Positions 21,859-33,352 are shown, counted from the first letter of the stretch. The stretch: 64,000 bases of DNA from Gigaspora rosea (GCA_003550325.1 QKWP01000785.1:42535-106534); one strand, 5' to 3'. The notes: generated by a model from the letters alone, not told the origin. Translations and numbers: made by a program.

Positions 21859-22931
21859 CAGGGTTGTGCAAATTACATGATGATTTTATTGGACATCGGG
21901 CATTTCCAAATTGTCCGAAGCAAATGTCCAATGTCCGATGAGGCGCAGTTATAGTTGTCAACGGAGAATGTCCAATAATTTGCACAGGACAATTCGGACA
22001 AATGTCCGATGTCCGAAGATATGTCCGATGCTTCATAGTTCATCCATAAACTTTAACATATGACAAATGCGAAAGCGCCGTGAAGAAATTAATTTATATT
22101 ATTGTTCAAATTCAGCGTATATATGCATAAGGTAACTGCGCGACGCAGGAACGTAAATAACGATGTTGTGATATATGTGTCTTTTAACGTATTATAAAGC
22201 TTTTAATGTATTTTCATATGCGACATGGTAATCATATGTAGCAATTGAATTAATTCGGTCCAAATTAGTTTATAATCGCCGTGTAAACAATGAATTATTT
22301 GATTATAGGAAATTTTTGTATTTACATTTCTGAATCATGCTATATTAATTCTCTAAATAATTCGTCGGTCCTGTCCATAATAATAATAATAATAAATACG
22401 TATTCGTTGTATGCGTATATGTTGTACATCGGGAATAGAATCTTGGTAGATTTAGAATCAATATAAGTTGATTCTAAATACTCTTATGTTGAAACGAAAT
22501 TTTAAATTCACTCAAATCGGTAAAGAATTTCGAACTTACAGTAAAGGTGATTCTGAATCCATTTAGCGTATATTCAATTAAAAACATTAAATTAACTTCA
22601 ATTTACATCAACTATTAATTGACTAATGTCATTAGTAAATTTGAAAATAACATACAAATCGATGATAGTCATTTATTCCTTATAACCCTATCTAGTTTAG
22701 TAAATATGGCTTATTCATGAAGTTTCACAATACGAACATTTTATTATAATTAATTTATTATCTATAAGCATAATTTTATTGGTTGATTGTCACATGTTTT
22801 GTTAATTGGCCAATAATATAACCCGATTTACTCTTATGTCCAATCCTTATGTCCATTGCTTTGATCGGACAATTTGGACACTGGATATCGGACAGATTTC
22901 CAATGTCCGAATTCCATTGGTGCCAACCCTG
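21859..22931. mobile_element. hAT-like element with clustered subterminal TGTCC motifs
   Basis: It begins CAGGGTTGTGCA and ends TGCCAACCCTG, matching common hAT ends, and has a perfect 8-bp duplication GTAATAGT at 21851-21858 and 22932-22939. 1073 bp. TGTCC or GGACA occurs about eleven times in 21890-22030 and about eight times in 22835-22915, but only once or so in the middle. hAT transposases bind repeated subterminal motifs, so these are candidate binding sites. No transposase frame remains. The open frame on the minus strand at 21665-22036 only crosses the end. Confidence 0.85.
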
Positions 22932-22939
22932 GTAATAGT

Positions 22940-23255
22940 CCTTGCGAAGATTTTTCATCGAAAGATATTAGAAAAATAAGTGCAATATTCCAGGTGAATC
23001 ATTTAGAATTTGCTCTTTTCTTTATATTTAAATTACGTAAAATGATAATTCATTTGATTATTTTAATATCCACTTATCTAACATAGTTTTGATTAATTAG
23101 TCAGTACGCCACCTCATTAACCCATACTCAAGATGTAAAGAAGAGCTTTTTTTTGTACAAACTAAAAAAACTATTTACTGTACTAGCTTATGATCTGAAA
23201 TTTAATGTTTACTATTCCTGGATATTTATTAATTCTTCAAGAAAAGACGTGAGCG
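22940..23255. other. Intergenic, no gene seen
   Basis: AT-rich with no supported coding feature. Confidence 0.4.
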
Positions 23256-23395
23256 AGTATATAAAATGGCAGTAGAAATGATAATATTTTCGAAAAATTG
23301 CGAGGGGATAAAGATTATGAGCAAAAGTATATAAAATGGCAGTAGAAATGATAATATTTTCGAAAAATTGCGAGGGGATAAAGATTATGAGCAAA
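23256..23395 (+). repeat. Perfect 70-bp direct duplication
   Basis: Two identical copies in tandem, each starting AGTATATAAAATGGCAGTAG. 70 is not a multiple of three, so it is not a coding repeat. Identity of the copies suggests a recent event or an assembly artefact. Confidence 0.85.
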
Positions 23396-23551
23396 AGTGA
23401 TTCTAATTTTTATGATCTTGAGGCGTTTTTTGTTAAATTGCCTTCGAAACTAAAATATTACTATATTACAGAAATTATACGAATCTTTTAAGATTATATA
23501 CGTAACGTATAAAAATTCCGACATGTGATTTAAATCAATCACAGCACAGGA

Positions 23552-23800
23552 TCAGGTGTAACGTGAAAACGAAACAAAGCAGCCAGGACAAGATCAGGAT
23601 GGAGTCCAAAATTTCCGGATGTTACATCAAACCCTTGCTTATAGTTAGGGTTAGGGTGAGGAATATTTTTTGTTAAAAGCCAAAAGGTTGTTTCATAATC
23701 GAAATTTTGAGGTTACTGTTGTGTAACATCCTGAAATTTTGCCTCCATCCGGCCTTGTTGAACAGTCGGCTTTTTCAAAAATCGTCCGTAACGCAAAATT
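23552..23800. mobile_element. TTAGGG-bearing nested inverted-repeat element
   Basis: Inside, GATCAGGATGGAGTCCAAAA (about 23590) pairs with the region ATTTTGCCTCCATCCGGCC (about 23735-23752), and CGGATGTTACA with TGTAACATCCTG. GTTAGGGTTAGGGTGAGG lies at the centre. The outer left flank GATCAGGTGTAACGTGAAAA matches the GGTGTAAY ends seen at 9335 and 39271. Confidence 0.65.
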
Positions 23801-23904
23801 TGGCTTACAAAACCACCTGCGTCTTAACAAAAAAAATTAGTGCACTTGTTAACGTCAATGACGATCTGCGATTTATTTTTGGCATATAGAATTTAGCGCA
23901 TATC

Positions 23905-24728
23905 ATCACGTGGAGACGGAATTTTTATGGGGGAAAGCTACGGGCTAGGGTGTCCAGGATTATGAGAAAGTATAATATGCGCATAATTTAACAATTTTTT
24001 GCTTCGCATAATCGAGCAAAAAAAAAGCATAAATCACGTGAATAAAATAGGATTGGTTGTTGGGAGTATGTTAACTTCATTCGGACAGGGACGATTGCTC
24101 CAAATTTATGAATTCTGTATTACTGTAATCCGTGCATTAAAATTTATGATTTCCGCGTTTGTTATAATAAAAAACTCAAATATTCTGCATCCATTATTGT
24201 TTATTTTTCGGATTATTTCGGCTTGTCTTTTAGGTTCGTTTATTTTCTACATCGGGACTTTTCGGACCGTATATTTTTGGGATTGTTTACCTATAAATCC
24301 CTATATTCCGTGATATCCGTGCCATATTCCTGCTTTCTGCGACAATTCCGTGTTATTTTTGACACATTCCGTGTTTGTCCACTGATTCCGTTATTCTTCG
24401 GCATTCCGTGAAATGCAGAAAATCATCGTCCCTGCATTCGGATTCGTAATTTAAAGTGAGTTCCGAAAAGTTCCCGATATAAAAAATGAATGAACTTAAA
24501 TTACGAGCATAGTTGAGGTAAAATTTTCTGCAAATGACCGAAAAATTCCGAAGAATAGAACTAATTACATATAGCGTACAATAATAAAAATCGCATAATC
24601 GATCGCATAATTTTAAATTTATTTCGCATCCATCGCATAATCAACCTCAGTTCGCCCGCATAATTTCAGAATTTACCTCATCGCATCGCATTTTACTTAT
24701 TTGCGCGGGTAACACAACCAAAAAAAAA
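23905..24728. repeat. TTCCGTG and CGCATAAT motif fields
   Basis: ATTCCGTG or close variants recur at least six times in 24290-24415. CGCATAAT or close variants recur in 23965-24020 and 24590-24670. GGACAGGGACGATTG (24081) and AATCATCGTCCCTGCATTCG (about 24421-24440) are inverted around the first field. The right side ends at GCGCGGGTAACACAACC, the same terminal motif as at 14127 and 15092. Reading frames here are repeat translations. Confidence 0.6.
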
Positions 24729-24944
24729 CTTGATGACTCAGATTAATAATAACGATAAACAAAATTTACTTAACAGCATCAAACACTGCTAAACAAGTGC
24801 GGATTTGAAGACAGAATTGGGGAAGGATCCAGTACAAGATGTGAAATTCGAACAGATTATTCTATGAAAATTATAACACCTTTGACATATTTGCAATTAC
24901 TATTACTACATTTTTTTTTTTTTTAAAGCTATAATATTTCTCGG

Positions 24945-25404
24945 CATATGGGCTGATTTTTGGAATTTATAAGTAGAATGTATTTTTTAAAACTTTAAAG
25001 CCAAATAACTTCTGATCTACTGGTCCGTTTTAAATGATTTTACTACCAAAATGTTCGTCTCTTTGAGACGATTCCAACGAGCTCAAAATCATCAAAAATC
25101 CAATCACTGGATCGTAAGATAATGCGCTGTCAAATAGAGACGCACCTAGAAGGTAGGGTTGATTGGTTAGACCTATGTCTAACCAATCAACCCCACTCTC
25201 TAGGTGCGTCACTATTTGATAGCGCATTATTTTATGATCCTGTGATTGGATTTTGATGATTTTAGGCTCGTTGGAATCGTCTCAAAGAGACGAACATTTT
25301 GGTAGTAAAATCATTTAAAAACGGACCAGTAGATTAGAAGTTATTTAGCTTTAAAGTTTTAAAAAATATACTCTACTTATAAATTCCAAAAATCAGCCCA
25401 TATG
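24945..25404. mobile_element. 460-bp near-perfect palindrome (foldback element)
   Basis: Left arm CATATGGGCTGATTTTTGGA pairs with TCCAAAAATCAGCCCATATG. Pairing continues through AAATGTTCGTCTCTTTGAGA and TCTCAAAGAGACGAACATTT to the centre near 25178 (TTAGACCTATGTCTAA). Mismatches are rare. Motifs ATGTTCGTCTC and CATATGGGCT recur in the smaller palindrome at 46665-46831. The TGAGAC(A/G)ATTC and CCAAATTGGATCACTGGATC pattern recurs at 48120-48420 and 49880-50000. Confidence 0.88.
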
Positions 25405-26646
25405 GTCAAAATTACAATACAAAGAAGGATATTTTCAAACTTGCTTAGAAAAATGCTAAAAATTTGGTGTTTGCTGTTTCAATTAAAAGCAGTGGCTCTC
25501 ACCATCTCCATATCCAATGCAAGCGTGGTGGTCAGCCTAGAAATTTTAGTAACTTAACAATAACAATAGAAACATGACAAAGAATAAGGATGAATAAGCG
25601 CTATGATTGCCCATATATTATAAGAGCTGTTCCAATTAATTTTAAATGGCGTATTGTAGAAATTGTAAATAAACATAATCATCTAATGGTAAAAGATCCA
25701 CGAGTTTTCTATGAACATCGTGAATTAACACGAGATGATAGACATACCGCTGTAAAAATGTTAAAAGCTGGAACAAAACCTAGCATGGTTTATGAGGCTG
25801 TTAGAAATGAGGATGGAACTACGACTGCAACAAGAAAAGACATATCCAACTTAAGTGCACGGATTCATTCTTTAGAAGAAACAGCTTCAATAGCAGCATT
25901 AATAACTGGTATGGAAGAAAGATGTTATGATGTTCGTCGTGAAACTTATAAAGTGAGATTTTTTTTTTGTTTTGTCTTATTATTTCAATATATAATGTTG
26001 TAATACTAATGATATTAATATTAATATAGATGAACGAATTAAGCATTTGTTTTTTTGTCACAAGGAATCTGTTAAAAATGCAAGGAGTTTTTCAGAAGTG
26101 GTTTTGGTCGATGCAACATACAAAACAAATGTTTACAAGTTGCCATTTGTAAACTTGTATCGCTGGCGCTTGGATTTCTGCTGAATCCGAGAAATCATAC
26201 TCTTGAATTATTGAACAACTTGCCTCGTTGTATTTTTCCCTTCGTATTTGTAACAGACAATGACTCTGCACTTATCAGTGCTCTAAGGAAAGTGGTTCCT
26301 CACCTTTTATGCATCTGGCATATCTTGAATAATTTTAAAAAATTTTAAAAAAACATTTTAGCGATGATTCATTTGATGAAGTTATTAAGACAATAGACAA
26401 ATGTATTCATTTGAGAGTTTGTGAAGCATTATATGCCGCGATAGCTACCTATAAGAAATTAGCTTCATTGAGTTCAAATGAAAGTGTGGTTATGAAATAT
26501 CTTGATAGGTAAGTATTATAATATTTTATAAAAATTCTTTTTGATTAAACTATAAGTTATTCGTTTTTCCAGTGCAGTAACAAAAGAATAGGTTAAAATT
26601 TGTATTAAAAATCGATTTGTATCGCTAATATATCCAAGAAAACTAT

Positions 26647-26799
26647 GTTATTAGTTAAATTATGGCCAATAACTACAAAGGACTCTACCTTATGACTAGT
26701 GGTATGGGCTGTTGCTTTCGAACCCTCTCATAATGTTGTAATTAAATTGCGATTCTGATGAATATTTATTTAGTTATTATCCATAACATAACTAATAAC
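26647..26799. mobile_element. MITE inside the MULE gene, 153 bp
   Basis: GTTATTAGTTAAATTATGGC and CCATAACATAACTAATAAC are inverted ends. It lies in the coding region between the transposase core and the TQRVE block. Confidence 0.7.
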
Positions 26800-27236
26800 A
26801 ACACTTGTATATTTCTATAACACTTTATTTTTAAAGAACGATGAGAGTTAAAGAAAAATGGGTTGGGGTCTATACAAGTAGAATTATGCACTTTGGTGCA
26901 ATGACGACACAACGTGTTGAAGGTACACACTCAGCAATAACACATGCACTCGAGATATCTGGAAGTTTGACAAAAGCTTTCAATTATTTGGATAGATGGT
27001 TACGATTACATAATGAGGAAAATTCTCTACAAAATGAAAATGAAAGCATTGGCATTGATTCCTTGCTAGTGCATAATGATAAGAGTCGATTGGCACCACT
27101 CTTAGGAGAAGTAGCCCAATTTGCATTAAATCATATTAAGAACGAACTTCTTAGAGCGACCACGTATAAAGCCTGTTTATGTGAGCCACGCGTTAATTAC
27201 AATATACCTTGTAAACACATGCTTCCAACAAAAGGT

Positions 27237-27402
27237 GTTGTAACTAGAGCTGCAGACATTTAGAAGGTCCAAGGTAGTACGTCACTCTTCACGTCATATA
27301 AAATTTATATAAAATCATATTAAACGTCACGTCACATACGTCACGTCAAACGTCATAGCATATGTTCATCGATAATCTAATGTCTGCGACTCTAGTTGTA
27401 AC
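27237..27402. mobile_element. MITE inside the MULE gene, with ACGTCA subterminal repeats
   Basis: GTTGTAACTAGAGCTGCAGA and TCTGCGACTCTAGTTGTAAC are inverted with two mismatches. ACGTCA occurs about six times inside. It separates the SWIM finger from the downstream PTRWLLFPD block. Confidence 0.78.
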
Positions 27403-28008
27403 GTTATCTATTATTCCAACAAGATGGTTACTATTTCCTGATAGAGATCAGCTGGATTCTGATAGTCAAGTGCAAAATATAAATGAACCAGCTTCACCTA
27501 ATTCCGACAAATTTTTTTTTACTCAAATCTCAATTATATGATAAGAAATTGAAGCTCGATATGTGGGTTTTCCGGATGAACAACAGAAGTCTACTCTTTT
27601 GGGAAAGCTTAATGAGATTTTGGAAATTCCTGTAACTGACCTTTCTAAAATTAAAGTTCCGGAAAAAATCGTAGGAAAAGGTCGTACTTCTGGAGCAAAA
27701 CGATTGCCAATTGCCGTAGAACATATAGAAAAACTGAAAAGAAAAAGAAAGTTAAGACAACAGAAAAAAGCAAAAAAAAAACCCCTAATTCTTTACAAAC
27801 TCCTATTGAAGGTATGTAAAAATTTTAAAAATAATATACAGTTAACTCTTTTCTACTGTATAACAGATTAATAGTTCTGGAAGAAAAAAAGTTTGTCATA
27901 TAAGATTACTATTTTCTTAAGAAGCTAAAGCTCTTTTTTACCGAAGTATTAAAATTTTTTGAGTCCGTTATATCAGAGATGACTGTATAATATTTTTTTT
28001 TCTTCCAG

Positions 28009-28493
28009 AGCAAAAACAAAAATCCTATTAAGTTCCCAATTCCTGCTGACGATATAGAACAAGTTTATAATCCAGAGGGTAATGGTAATTGTGGGTTTCG
28101 ATCGCTTGCAGTTGCCATTAGAGGAAATGAGAAAAATTGGACCCTTGTTAAGTTGGTTATGAATGGTCAATTAACTAAGCGCATGGAAGTTTATAGAAAC
28201 TGGCTAGGATGCAATACTGGTTTACTGAAGCAGATATTAGGATGCAGAGAATCACCATACCCGCCTTCTCTTTGGTTTCTATTTCCTGATTGCGCACAGT
28301 TAGCTGCCGACACATTTTCTGTCCCTATTGCTATTTTTGATGAGCTAAATGGGCAGAGTATGCTATTTTTTCCATTAGAAGCACTGCTAACACATAGAAA
28401 AAAATCCGATTATCTTACATTTCATAAATGGCAACCATATTATTTATGTAAGCATGAAAAATTATGTGAATGTAAATTGGCCAATGGTTAACG
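28009..28493 (+). CDS. OTU-like cysteine protease domain exon
   Basis: The exon starts at the acceptor TTCTTCCAG and reads 160 codons to TAA. EGNGNCGFRSLAVAIRGNE carries the Cys of the OTU catalytic motif (Cys codon 28090), although the usual DGNC is NGNC here. PPSLWFLFPDCAQLAADTFS matches the middle of otubain-like domains. A clear catalytic His motif at the end is not obvious (only TFHKW), so activity is doubtful. OTU enzymes cleave ubiquitin. Joining to a MULE transposase occurs in several lineages. This exon is the only long undamaged frame in the gene. Confidence 0.65.
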
Positions 28494-28966
28494 TACAACA
28501 CGTACCAATCTGTCGAAAATATGGTCTTATTGACCATTGGTCAAACCTTATTCGCATGATCTTACATTGAGGGCTTCATAATTAATCAATTCCGAAAATG
28601 AGCTTTAAAAATTGAAATTACGAATGTCAAATAAAAAAAAACAATTAAATGAGAATGTATCTTTTAATAAAAAATTTTTTGTTTACAGCTGTTTTCATTA
28701 TTTTTGGGACATCTGGTAAAAAATTGACCGAATGATTGTTTGGCCGATTCGATAAGTTAATGATTTCGGTGTGATCCATATAAAATAATTAATAAAAGCT
28801 ATTTTTGTATGATAATAATCATTTTACGACAATAATGTGAGTGTGCTTAGTTTGTACGAAAATTTATCGAAAAAACTGTTCATGTCAACCAATAAACCTT
28901 AACAATAAATGTAAAAAAGGAATCAATATAAATTAGACTTTTATAACAAATATATTACTCGAACAG

Positions 28967-29112
28967 GTGCCGCTATTAAAAAAGTTAAATATGGTCATGA
29001 ATTTGTCGACTGGTTTAAAAATGAATCTCGGGTTAGGATTCCAAATAACCAAGATATTATTAATATTTGTCGAGAATGCATGAAGAATTATGATAAACGA
29101 GGAAATCAAAGT
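28967..29112 (+). pseudogene. Exon-like block inside the 1.16 kb element
   Basis: Between an acceptor-like CGAACAG and a donor-like CAAAGTAAAA one frame reads GAAIKKVKYGHEFVDWFKNE then SRVRIPNNQDIINICRECMK. No stop in about 50 codons in very AT-rich DNA. I recognise no family. It could be a captured host exon or a relic of the element's own gene. Confidence 0.4.
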
Positions 29113-29132
29113 AAAAAATTTTATATGTTTAT

Positions 29133-29648
29133 TTTCGTCTTCTACAAGACACGAAAATAATTAGAAATGAATAAATGCTTTCGAAAATGGATCTTGCCAA
29201 AGAATAAGAATCAAAAACTAGTTTAATTTTTTAAAACCGAAATTTTCATCTTCGACAAGAAATGAAAAATAATTAGAAATAAATAAATGCCTTCGTTTGA
29301 ACGAAAATGGATCTTGCTAAAGAATAGGAATTGAAATTTAGGTTATTTTTTTTTAAAAATGAATTTTTCATCTTCGACAAGAAACGAAAAATAATTAAGA
29401 ATAAATAAATGCCTTCGTTTGAACGAAAATTGATCTTGTTAAAGAATAGGAATTGAAGTTTTAAAACAATTTTAAAAAAAAACTAACTTTCGTCGAAAAA
29501 TAATTAGAAATGAATAAAAGCTTGCCAAAGAATAGGAATTAAAATTTATACAATTTTTAAAACCGAATTTTCGTTGAAAAATAATTAAAAATGAATAAAG
29601 ACTTTGCTTGAGCAAAAATAGATCGTGCCAAAGAATAGGAATTGAAAT
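29133..29648 (+). repeat. Five-copy tandem repeat, about 80-120 bp units
   Basis: CATCTTCGACAAGAAATG-like starts at about 29133, 29249, 29369, 29488 and 29571 are followed by AAAATAATTAGAAATGAATA and by GCCAAAGAATAGGAATTGAA. The last two units are shorter. Confidence 0.8.
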
Positions 29649-30000
29649 TTTACGACTTACAAGTACATGTCAATATTTAGTCTTTTTATAATATATTAGT
29701 CACCTTGTCTTATTAAATTACGTATTTGATATATCTGTTATTGAATCTTATTATTCCGAAATCTATAACTTATCGAATCAGCCAAACAATCATTCGGTCA
29801 ATTTTTCACCAGATGTCCCAAAAATAATGAAAACAGCTGTAAAAAAAAAAAAATTTGTAATGAAAGTGATTGTATAAATAAGAGCATTCAGAAGCGTAAT
29901 CAAAAATGAGCTTTTTAAAACTTCACCTATAAATTTTAAGTTATAAGTTATATTGTTCATGAAGAACTAATATAATTATTGAAACCACTTTTTTTCGTAG

Positions 30001-31525
30001 AGGACGCTCCATCTACTGTTGCTGGCACATCAGGTGCATTGACACAAAGCAGAAATGTCGCAGAAATTATTGAAAATGCCCCTAGATTGCAAAAGGAAAA
30101 ATCAAGATCCAGTGGTAAAGTAAATTTATTACAGGTAATTTTTCATAAATAAACCATTAATTGCTGTCCAAAAAATAGGTTTCGAGAACCTTCAGTTAGA
30201 TTTCAAAATTTGGGTAAAACACGGCGACAGCCGGCCAACTCGGATTCTTTTTGAGGGAGAGATTGTACACGACTTGAAAGAAGCAGTCAAAAAGAAACTG
30301 TCACCCAAGTTGGATGGTGTGGCAGTCGATGATATTACTATAAGAAAACACTGCGAAGAAGACGACTTGCGTCCTGGGTTAGTGGTGGATCAAAGTTTCA
30401 TAAATGATTATGACACACCTTTACAAATTATTGTAAATACACCTAGTATGTATTCAAGTTTATTGAATAAGAGTGTGATTAATCGGTTTATGTTTTGCGA
30501 TGCCGACTAACTACGGCATTCATTAAAATGTAAACATGAAGAATTAGAAGATTTAGGCGAGATTGTAAAAAGTGCTGTGAGGGCTGTGAGGGAAGAATTC
30601 TCACGACAAAAGCCTGATGAGATGATACAAGCATCAAATCTTTCTGAAACAAAGGCAAAAAAGATAATTGCACATTACGGATTAAAACATTTTAAAGTAC
30701 GTATACGTCTCTTTTCCTGTATTATTAAATTATATTATTATTTATCATATATCAATTATTAGATCGCAAAAGAAGACTTTCAACCTATTGAACCCATACA
30801 ATGTCAGCCATTCCTTTGGGATATGGAAAATGATGAAGCTCACCAAATGTCCGAAGTTGAGGAATGGTTCAAGAATGCATTAAATCTACCAAGAGGTTTT
30901 CATGTAAAGGATATCCATACACGAAATTATCAACGATATTTACAAACTGCCAATGTCGTTTTAACAGGTGGAACCGATATCTCTGTTGGCCCAAGCGCAA
31001 CTTCCTGTGTTTGGATTAAAATTAAGAAAAGTAAGGAGGATTTTAAAATTGGTCAAGCTATCGGTGAATTATTAATATTGGATAATGTGTACGCTCCAAG
31101 ACCTATGTCTGTCTTAACTGATTGCAATGACAATTGGGTTATTTTCTTTTTTTTTGGGGACTGAAAACAAGGAACATTATTTAGCGTCCTCTACAATTCA
31201 TAACCGCAGTATTGCTCTGGCAATAATTAGACAGTTCGTACTTAATGAAGGAAGAAATTATCTTGAGTTACTTGGAAAAAGTATTACATATCAAACAATT
31301 TTATCCGAACCACTCAAGAAGAGAGTGAAGTTCCTCCCATCTATACCCGAAGAAGACGATGAAAGAATGGCCGACATAATCGATGATATGACGGAAAAGG
31401 AATTATTTAACATGAAAATGCGCAAGAGATTAAAATTAGCGAAAAGTATTGTTAGAATAGAGGAACATCCAATTATAGATCAACTTATTAGACAATTTAG
31501 TGACGATTATGAAAATCCAACATAA
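30001..31525 (+). pseudogene. Crinkler-type (CRN) effector-like gene, copy 2, broken
   Basis: Exons parallel copy 1: 30001-30114, 30179-30445, about 30525-30696, and 30763-31525 (TAA). The intron 30115-30178 has a good donor and AG acceptor. Exon 1 with the start codon is absent; homology to copy 1 begins inside intron 1 near 29937. The acceptor of intron 3 (ATAAG in copies 1 and 3) is deleted near 30520. An extra G at about 31157-31160 shifts the frame after a Phe tract (NWVIFFFFG). The last part has an intact C-terminus, KLAKSIVRIEEHPIIDQL, ending FSDDYENPT. The C-terminal domain has GGTDISVGPSATSCVW then IKIKKSK. Exon 5 is closer to copy 1 than to copy 3 by eye. Confidence 0.75.
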
Positions 31526-31549
31526 TCAATGTACTGTACGTGTAGCTTT

Positions 31550-32333
31550 GGGGTTCTACGTCAACTATGTAAATCAAAATTATTTGTTGTATCATAATAA
31601 ATTTTATTATTGGAGATTTTTTTACTTAAATATATAGCGATAATATAATTTTTATTACAGCAATATTTATTATAGCAATATTTATTGCAGCAATATTTAT
31701 TGTGTCAATATTTGTTTTGTCGTTTGTATAAAACTTATAATAAAACTAAAGTATTTGTTTAAAAGAGTTGACGCAATATTTGGCCCAAATAATTGCGGTT
31801 GTACTTGAATTATTTTATTAAATCATCTTGTCGTGCTGCTTCTCTTTTGCTTTTCTAATCGAATTTTGTTACAGTTCTTCAGTCGCTTATATGATACACC
31901 CATTGCTATGTATATATCAAAAAAAATAGATGCCCAGCTTCAACTTTACCATAATTCAAAGTAATATGTTGTAAAAATTGATTAAATCTCTATAAAAAAA
32001 GTTACGAAGCCAAAAACTTACAATTCCGTTTAAATTTAAAATTTAACGTAGTTTAACGTCGTTAGGCGCTAAAAAACAGAAATAATGGACTTGAGAACCA
32101 ATGTTTTATAACCTTATATAAAAAAACGCTTCGTAACTTTGTAAATGTATTGTGTAAGAAACATTTGATTTTTAAAAAACTTGAAAGAAATTCGACCTGC
32201 GTATCTCAATTTTTATATTTAATTTATATGATATGCTTTTGAATCGGCGAGATCATCAAATTAATCTTCTAATAATAAATTGTTAAGGGGACTTGATATA
32301 GATTTGATTTACATAGCTGACGTAGAATCCCCC
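31550..32333. mobile_element. Element with GGGGTTCTACGTCA ends, 784 bp
   Basis: GGGTTCTACGTCAACTATGT and ACATAGCTGACGTAGAATCC are inverted. It begins about 24 bp after the stop of CRN copy 2, so it replaced that gene's native 3' flank. An inner pair AAAAGTTACGAAGCC and GCTTCGTAACTTT (about 31997-32143) marks a nested foldback. Confidence 0.75.
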
Positions 32334-33345
32334 ACTCAAAACTATATGTGGTCACTTAATAATTTAAGCTATGGTTTATTGTATTATCATTATCTCATAA
32401 TGTATAATAACTAAATCGGGTATAGAATGGGAAAATCATAAATTGTATATATATTACGATTGTTCAATAAAGTGGAAGGAAGAACAAACGAGAGTTAACG
32501 AATAACCAACTGATAAGAACGGATAATTAGTAGAAAACTGGTAGATAGCTATGAATTAATACATAAACAACACCCTCTTTAATGACCATACTTTCCTTAA
32601 TTCCCAACTATCATTAAATCCGAATCCCTTAATAAAATGTTCGTCCCGCATAGCCTATGCAACGCTCAAAGATAATCTGCACAAGCCCATTTATCGCTCT
32701 CCCAATTTAGAGCGTTACAAGGGTAACCAAATTTCCGGATTGGATATGTCAGAAATAGGTCGGCGTTTAGCCTTATTTGTTAGCAGGTTCTATAGAAAAT
32801 TATCAGCTGGGCATTTTTTTACTTAATGAATAGATATGATTCATTAGTAAAATTATTTATAATCTTGGGGCAAAATTGATCAATTACGATCCAGCAATGT
32901 ATACTGTTCCGGAATTTTGGTGATCTCCTTGTATGATTATGAGTAGGGACCCTGGATATCAAATCGCAAAAATTTATTTGAATATTTGGATAAATTATTT
33001 GGATTTTTTTATATTAAAAAAATTGCATGTTTAACATTTTCAGTGATTCCTCATTTAAATTTTGCCTATCACTTTCTAAAAGTTTATTGTATACAGAAAA
33101 CTTCTCTCTACAGCACATAAAGAAATAGGTAGGATTTATTATTATACTGTAGTTAATACTATGGTTAAAAAACGGTACATAAGTCTTCCGGAATCCAAGA
33201 AAAAGTGCTTCGAAAACTCTTGCGCACAGATATATGTAGTGATTCGTTTATGAGGTGGCTTTTTTTTTTCTTATTTGTGTGTGTTCAAAGAAAAACACCA
33301 ACACCAACTACCAACTTCCCCCTTTCATGCAACTTTTGGTCGAAA
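32334..33345. other. Intergenic DNA, no gene recognised
   Basis: 32560-32790 has normal base composition but no convincing open frame. 32340-32560 and 32800-33290 are AT-rich. Confidence 0.4.
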
Positions 33346-33352
33346 GACCTTG

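Larger units (their letters stand above)
25443..28493 (+). pseudogene. Broken MULE transposase with SWIM finger joined to an OTU protease domain
   Basis: Domain order follows FAR1/MULE transposases. An N-terminal FAR1-like zinc-binding part has HLHIQCKRGG, then CPYIIRAVP and VEIVNKHNHL. The transposase core has VDATYKTN (first Asp, codon at 26110) and VTDNDSALISAL (second Asp, 26256) then PHLLCIWHI. TTQRVEGTHSAITHAL begins near 26908. A SWIM finger follows, CLCEPRVNYNIPCKH at about 27174-27218. A basic tail precedes an intron at 27812-28008, and an OTU domain ends the gene. Damage includes stops at about 25455 (TAG) and 25575 (TGA), a frame change near 26180, and two MITEs at 26647 and 27237. 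Stops fit C-to-T changes. It was probably the gene of an autonomous Mutator-like element. No terminal repeats for the whole element were found. Confidence 0.75.
28681..29843. mobile_element. Inverted-repeat element of 1.16 kb with about 95-bp ends
   Basis: TTTACAGCTGTTTTCATTAT and ATAATGAAAACAGCTGTAAA are inverted. Pairing runs on through GACCGAATGATTGTTTGGC and GCCAAACAATCATTCGGTC to about 95 bp. It separates the MULE/OTU gene from CRN copy 2. It contains the exon-like block at 28967-29112 and a five-copy tandem repeat at 29133-29648. Confidence 0.82.

Noticed and set aside
23256..23395. Tandem coding repeat
   Set aside because: The 70-bp unit is not a multiple of three and both strands have stops.
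29133..29648. CRISPR-like array
   Set aside because: Units are diverged and contiguous with no conserved repeat separating unique spacers, in a eukaryotic context.
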